In this document: positions 60,476 to 64,000 of the stretch, piece by piece
Layout: each line of letters begins with the position of its first letter
Position numbering within the stretch: position 1 is the stretch's first letter
Program-made: the position numbers and the translations under genes
Source of the DNA: an uncultured Erythrobacter sp.
GTDB lineage: Bacteria > Pseudomonadota > Alphaproteobacteria > Sphingomonadales > Sphingomonadaceae
Direction: 5' to 3'
NCBI GenBank assembly: GCA_947488755.1
Contig: CANLAD010000001.1
Coordinates: 386,247 to 450,246 of the forward strand
Length of the DNA stretch: 64,000 bases
Notes under the pieces: generated by a model
Seen by the model: the letters and a program-made list of their open reading frames with translations, nothing else
What the model was told of the DNA's origin: nothing
Databases searched by the model: none

Positions 60476-60898
60476 ATGCGTCACGGAATTTCGCAGCGTA
60501 AGCTTTCGCGCAAGTCGGGCCACCGCAAGGCCCTGTTCCGCAACATGGCCGCCGCTCTCATCAAGCATGAGCAGATCGTGACCACGCTGCCCAAGGCAAA
60601 AGAACTGCGTCCCTACGTCGAAAAGCTGGTCACGCTCGCCAAGCGCGGCGGGCTGTCGAACCGGCGTCTGGCGCAGGCGCGTCTGCTCGACGAAACGCAG
60701 CTCAAGAAGCTGTTCGACGTTCTGGCCGAACGGTATTCGGATCGCGATGGCGGCTATACCCGCATCATCAAGGCCGGTTACCGCGCCAGCGACAGCGCCC
60801 AGATGGCCGTCATCGAACTCGTCGACCGCGACGAGGACGCCAAGGGTCAGGACAGCGGCCCGGTGATGGCGGTAGATGAGGAGTATGCGGAGGCGTAA
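60476..60898 (+). CDS. rplQ: 50S ribosomal protein L17
   Basis: 140 aa. [20 protein letters not shown] and [20 protein letters not shown]. Tail DEEYAEA acidic. Last gene of the superoperon. Confidence 0.97.
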   Translation: MRHGISQRKLSRKSGHRKALFRNMAAALIKHEQIVTTLPKAKELRPYVEKLVTLAKRGGLSNRRLAQARLLDETQLKKLFDVLAERYSDRDGGYTRIIKAGYRASDSAQMAVIELVDRDEDAKGQDSGPVMAVDEEYAEA

Positions 60899-60927
60899 GC
60901 CGCGCTGCTTCGATTGACAGGCGCATG

Positions 60928-60965
60928 AAAGGGGCCGGCGGAGCAATCCGCAGGCCCCTTTTTCG
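60928..60965 (+). terminator. intrinsic terminator after rplQ
   Basis: AAGGGGCC (60929-60936) pairs with GGCCCCTT (60953-60960), with inner GCGGA/TCCGC, followed by TTTCG after CCTT, giving a five-T run. 30 bases after the rplQ stop. Ends the alpha operon. Confidence 0.93.
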
Positions 60966-60998
60966 TTGTCGCCGCTTCGGCAAAACCTGCGACACTGT

Positions 60999-61028
60999 GC
61001 GACAAGCGTTCATACTAAAGGCTATATT
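60999..61028 (+). promoter_or_regulatory. candidate promoter upstream of the periplasmic pair
   Basis: GCGACA (60999-61004), 18-base spacer, TATATT (61023-61028). -10 matches five of six. It lies about 110 bases before the first paralogue, after the rplQ terminator. Confidence 0.4.
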
Positions 61029-61136
61029 CCTGAACAGTTCCTGCAAACGTGCTTCAGAGTGATCTCAGGGGCGGTCCTCCAAACAAGGTCCAGGTCGAGG
61101 CTATGTCGCCCCGGCTTTAACCCGAGGACACACCCG

Positions 61137-61682
61137 ATGATGGACCTGAAGACCACTATCACCAAGGGCGCGCTCGGGACCGTCGCGGCTGGCGCGATGG
61201 CCCTGGCAACCGCTTCGCCCGCCATGGCAGACGAACACCGCTATCGCGACCGCGATCGGGGCATCGGCGCGGGCGAGATCATTGCCGGCGCCGTCATCAT
61301 TGGCGGCATCGCAGCGCTTGCCGGAGCCTTCGACAATGACAGAGACCGCTGGGATCGCCGCGACCGCCGCGGATGGGATGGCGACCGCCGCTTCCGTGGC
61401 TATGATCGCAATTTCGGGCGTCGCGGTGTGGAGCGCGCAATCGAGCGTTGTGTGCGGACCGCCGAACGTCAGGCGCGCCGTTGGGGCGGGTATCGCTTTG
61501 CCGATGTGACACAGATCCGCGACGTGGACCGGACACGCTTCGGTCTCAGGATCAAGGGGCGGATGGAAGTCGGCGGTGCGCGCTTCCGTGGACGCAACTT
61601 CGACCGCGGACGCTTCACCTGCTTCGTCGAACGCGGCAGCCGTCCGCAGGTCCGGTATCGCGGCATTCGCGGGCTGCGCTGA
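61137..61682 (+). CDS. exported Arg-rich protein with a glycine-zipper-like segment, paralogue 1
   Basis: 181 aa from the ATG at 61137 (61140 also possible). Signal peptide ends AMA/DEHRY; then a basic stretch, a hydrophobic GEIIAGAVIIGGIAALAGAF (about 42-61), and a C-terminal domain starting VERAIERCVRTAERQARRWG. C-terminal Cys pairs with the one in FTCFVERG. The 338-aa product at 61821 has the same order of parts. Function unknown, probably envelope. Confidence 0.82.
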   Translation: MMDLKTTITKGALGTVAAGAMALATASPAMADEHRYRDRDRGIGAGEIIAGAVIIGGIAALAGAFDNDRDRWDRRDRRGWDGDRRFRGYDRNFGRRGVERAIERCVRTAERQARRWGGYRFADVTQIRDVDRTRFGLRIKGRMEVGGARFRGRNFDRGRFTCFVERGSRPQVRYRGIRGLR

Positions 61683-61714
61683 TGTTCCGACCATAACCCG
61701 AAGACTTGGTCATC

Positions 61715-61746
61715 GGCGGTTCAGGCAAGGGTAAGCCTGGACCGCC
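61715..61746 (+). other. 12-bp hairpin between the periplasmic paralogues
   Basis: GGCGGTTCAGGC (61715-61726) pairs with GCCTGGACCGCC (61735-61746), one G-U pair, 8-base loop. No T-run follows, so it is a processing, stabilising or weak terminator element. Confidence 0.5.
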
Positions 61747-61820
61747 CATGACATTTGCGGTTTGAGCGCGTGGTGGCCGCTCGTTTCGTTGAAACGATTT
61801 GCTGACAAGGGGACGCCTTC

Positions 61821-62837
61821 ATGGCTCGAACGACACGATCACTCACAACCCGCTGGGGCGCGGCTGCATGCGCAAGCGCCGCCGCCTCGCTCGCCTTCAC
61901 GCCTGCACAGGCTGCCACGAGCGGGCCTGTCGGATCCGAGCCGGTTGCGACGCTGGGTTACACGAACGCTATCCACGCTGATTTTGCGCGCGGTGGCCCT
62001 TTCGATGCGAGCACATACGATGCGCAGGCTGATACCGCCGAGTGGCGTGGACGCTGGGGTTGGGGACGGCGGGGCTGGCGCCGTGGATGGCGCGGCCATC
62101 GCCGCGGCGTGCGCGCTGGCGACGTGCTTGCAGGGGTCGCGATCATCGGTGGGATTGCCGCTATCGCGAGCGCCGCCAACAATCGCCGCCGTGACCGGGA
62201 TGTAGTGGTCGTTCGCGAGGACCGCTATGAGCGCGATCGTGAGTGGCAGCAGGAGCGCGAGATCGACGATCTACGACGCCAGATGGAAGAGCAGCAGCGT
62301 GAGCTCGACTATCTGCGCTCGCGCGGTGTTTCGGCCGAGCGCATTCCACCCTCCGCCACGGCCCGACCGCTTCCGCAAGTGGCTCCTCCTGTGCAGCCCG
62401 AACGCTATGGCGCGCCCATCACCATCGACACCGCAATCGACCGCTGCGTCGAGGTGATCGAGATCGATTCAGCCGTGTCGGAAGTGGACGGAGTTAATCG
62501 CACCGGCACGGGCTGGAGCATTACCGGTCGTGTTGCCGAAGGGCAGAGCTTTACCTGCCGTATCGACCGTAACGGTCAGATCGAAGCGCTCGAGAACGGA
62601 CGCGGCTTCTCCTCGTACAGCACTACCCCAACACAGCGTGCGGCTCCCGGTCAGTGGTCCGGTGGTCAGTACGCCGACGCCCGAGCCGCCATGCGCGGTG
62701 CGCCGAGCGCGAGCTTCGCCGATGCTCGCGGGAGTCAACCGCTCGTACCGCTCAGCTCCGACAGGATACCGGCCTATCCCGGCCGCCCGCTTCCTGGCGA
62801 GGACGACGGCTCGATCGACGGTGATATCGGCGGCTGA
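61821..62837 (+). CDS. exported protein with glycine-zipper-like segment, paralogue 2
   Basis: 338 aa. Signal peptide ends PAQA/ATSG; Trp/Arg/Gly-rich segment (GRWGWGRRGWRRGWRGHRRG); zipper GDVLAGVAIIGGIAAIASAA; coiled coil (REWQQEREIDDLRRQMEEQQ, about 135-165); C-terminal domain with AIDRCVEVIEIDSAVSEVDG and FTCRIDRNGQIEAL, matching paralogue 1; then Pro/Ser-rich tail. Last 64 bases overlap the convergent TRIC-type gene. Function unknown. Confidence 0.82.
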   Translation: MARTTRSLTTRWGAAACASAAASLAFTPAQAATSGPVGSEPVATLGYTNAIHADFARGGPFDASTYDAQADTAEWRGRWGWGRRGWRRGWRGHRRGVRAGDVLAGVAIIGGIAAIASAANNRRRDRDVVVVREDRYERDREWQQEREIDDLRRQMEEQQRELDYLRSRGVSAERIPPSATARPLPQVAPPVQPERYGAPITIDTAIDRCVEVIEIDSAVSEVDGVNRTGTGWSITGRVAEGQSFTCRIDRNGQIEALENGRGFSSYSTTPTQRAAPGQWSGGQYADARAAMRGAPSASFADARGSQPLVPLSSDRIPAYPGRPLPGEDDGSIDGDIGG

Positions 62838-63502
62838 TCGATAGGCGGAGTGGTGGGCGTCGCTTCGGTGTCCTGCCCGCCATAGCTTGGCAAGCCGAGT
62901 TCGAACCGGATCGCGGCTCCACGCAAGACATATCCCGCGACGAATGCCGCGCCCCACGCCCATGCATTCGGCACTCCCAGCAGAGCAGTTACCTGCATCC
63001 CGGCGACTGTCAGAGCAGCGCTCAAGGCTGCGGCGGTGACATAGAGTTCGGGCTGCATGATGATCGACGGACGGCCGGCGACCACGTCGCGGATCACCCC
63101 GCCAACGCATCCGGTGATGACGCCCATCAGCGCGGCGGGCACCGGGGGAATGCCGTAAGCGATCGCTTTCGCGCTGCCGAGTACGGCATAGGCTGCGAGG
63201 CCGATGCCGTCGGCGTAGGCGAACAGCTTGCCCTCCCACAATCGTACCGGCGTGAACCAGGCGACCAGCGCGGTGCCCAGGCACACCGGGGCAACCCATG
63301 CATCGGTGATCCAGAATACCGGCGCGCCGATCAGCAAGTCGCGCACGGTCCCGCCGCCGACTCCCGTGACCAGCGCGAAGAATGCCATGGTTACGAAGGT
63401 CTGCCGCTCACGCGCGGCGATCACGGCACCGGACAGCGCAAAGATCGCAATGCCGAGGATGTCGAGCCAATCGAGGATCGGCGTGAGAATGGTTTCGTTC
63501 AT
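62774..63502 (-). CDS. TRIC cation channel / UPF0126 family membrane protein
   Basis: 242 aa from the ATG at 63502. Seven hydrophobic helices; both repeats carry the family glycine-rich hinge, GVGGGTVRDLLIGAPVFW and GCVGGVIRDVVAGRPSI. Prokaryotic TRIC proteins pass monovalent cations. The tail after residue 210 is Pro/Ser-rich and antisense to the end of the paralogue 2 gene, a 64-bp convergent overlap. Confidence 0.93.
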   Translation of the reverse strand: MNETILTPILDWLDILGIAIFALSGAVIAARERQTFVTMAFFALVTGVGGGTVRDLLIGAPVFWITDAWVAPVCLGTALVAWFTPVRLWEGKLFAYADGIGLAAYAVLGSAKAIAYGIPPVPAALMGVITGCVGGVIRDVVAGRPSIIMQPELYVTAAALSAALTVAGMQVTALLGVPNAWAWGAAFVAGYVLRGAAIRFELGLPSYGGQDTEATPTTPPIDQPPISPSIEPSSSPGSGRPG

Positions 63503-63528
63503 GGCCCGCGCCCTTTGGCGGAGCATGG

Positions 63529-64000
63529 TCAGCCGTGCAAGACGATCCCGATCTGTTCGGCTGCCGCAATGCAATCGAGATCGCCCATGCGCGCTCCGAT
63601 CACTTGCATCCCGCAGGGCAACTCTGCGCCTTGGTAAGTGGCCGCGCCGATAGGAAGAACGGTCGAGGGCAGGCCGGGAAAGGTCGCCAGCCCAGACCAG
63701 GCGAGTGCGCCGCCGCCCGGCAATTCCTGGCCATTCACCTCAATGGTGCCTTCGAACACCGCATTGTCGCGGTGCGGCATGGCGAGGATCGGGGCAGGGG
63801 GAGCGAGGACGAAGTCGTAAGTATCGAACAGGCGCATCCAGCGATGCAGGTTCGTCGCCTGCGCATCGAGGAGGTCGAACCAGTCGCTTGCGCTCGCTCG
63901 CTTGCCGCTGGGGGAGGGTGCCCCGCGCGCCATCGCGGTGTTGAGCATCCGCAAATAATCCGCATGCTGTTTTGGCAAATCGGGGACGAGTTCGCTCGAC
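63529..64000 (-). CDS. amidase signature family protein, C-terminal part
   Basis: 157 residues visible; the N-terminus and catalytic Ser-Ser-Lys lie beyond the window. The C-terminal block has HRWMRLFDTYDFVLAPPAPI, NGQELPGGGALAWSGLATFP and LPSTVLPIG with LPCGMQVIGARMGDL, as in GatA-like amidases. Could be GatA paralogue or nitrile/amide hydrolase. Stops 26 bases before the TRIC-type start. Confidence 0.9.
   Translation of the reverse strand, partial: SSELVPDLPKQHADYLRMLNTAMARGAPSPSGKRASASDWFDLLDAQATNLHRWMRLFDTYDFVLAPPAPILAMPHRDNAVFEGTIEVNGQELPGGGALAWSGLATFPGLPSTVLPIGAATYQGAELPCGMQVIGARMGDLDCIAAAEQIGIVLHG

Overview
The window reads as a chromosomal segment of a high-GC alphaproteobacterium of the order Sphingomonadales, most likely family Erythrobacteraceae. 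The call rests on protein-level resemblance (MucR/Ros regulator, class II DAHP synthase, UbiK, ribosomal protein sequences), on an S10-spc-alpha ribosomal cluster with no rpsD between rpsK and rpoA, and on sphingomonad-style regulatory small genes. No database search was possible, so the genus is inference.

Layout. 134-3141 (minus): mucR-type regulator, rimI, tsaB, a nitroreductase and an NfuA-like Fe-S scaffold. 3238-11122 (plus): an M16 peptidase, class II DAHP synthase, then egtB-egtD (ergothioneine synthesis) and an FAD oxidoreductase. 11139-11213 (minus) is tRNA-Gln(UUG). 11273-17815: YghU-like GST, topoisomerase IB, glutamine-dependent NAD synthetase, azoreductase, pirin and a divergent LysR regulator. 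17805-21515 (minus): two tandem SpoIIAA/STAS-like paralogues, then the tightly overlapping set ilvE-trhO-gst. Upstream of ilvE, 21675-21847 holds a highly structured short transcript unit with a 14-nt perfect Shine-Dalgarno and an 18-codon ORF. 22014-31424: lipoprotein, TlyA-type methyltransferase, TspO, UbiK, EVE-domain protein, recO, leuB, two glycosyltransferases, a TetR/membrane-protein pair with twin operators, and metZ. 31531-36108: SulP transporter, a MITE-like inverted repeat, HCCA isomerase, apaG, a short LysR and an acetyltransferase.

36102-39563 is the accessory part: a low-complexity HTH protein with an internal 78-bp duplication, followed by a four-gene cassette (membrane-anchored LuxR-type HTH, small helical protein, multi-pass membrane protein, winged-helix protein). 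Its second half is visibly AT-richer than its surroundings. This cassette and the ilvE-upstream RNA/sORF are the best candidates for undescribed biology.

40114-60898 is the translation superoperon: rpsL-rpsG-fusA-tuf, then rpsJ to rplO, secY, adk, an inserted secreted SRPBCC protein, rpsM, rpsK, rpoA and rplQ. It contains REP-like repeats inside str, intrinsic terminators after tuf and rplQ, candidate RNA leaders before rpsJ, rplC, secY and rpsM, a natural Arg at streptomycin-determining position 88 of S12, and an S5 protein with a long RGG-rich N-terminal extension. 61137-64000 carries two tandem related periplasmic proteins, a TRIC/UPF0126 membrane protein and the C-terminal part of an amidase cut by the window edge.
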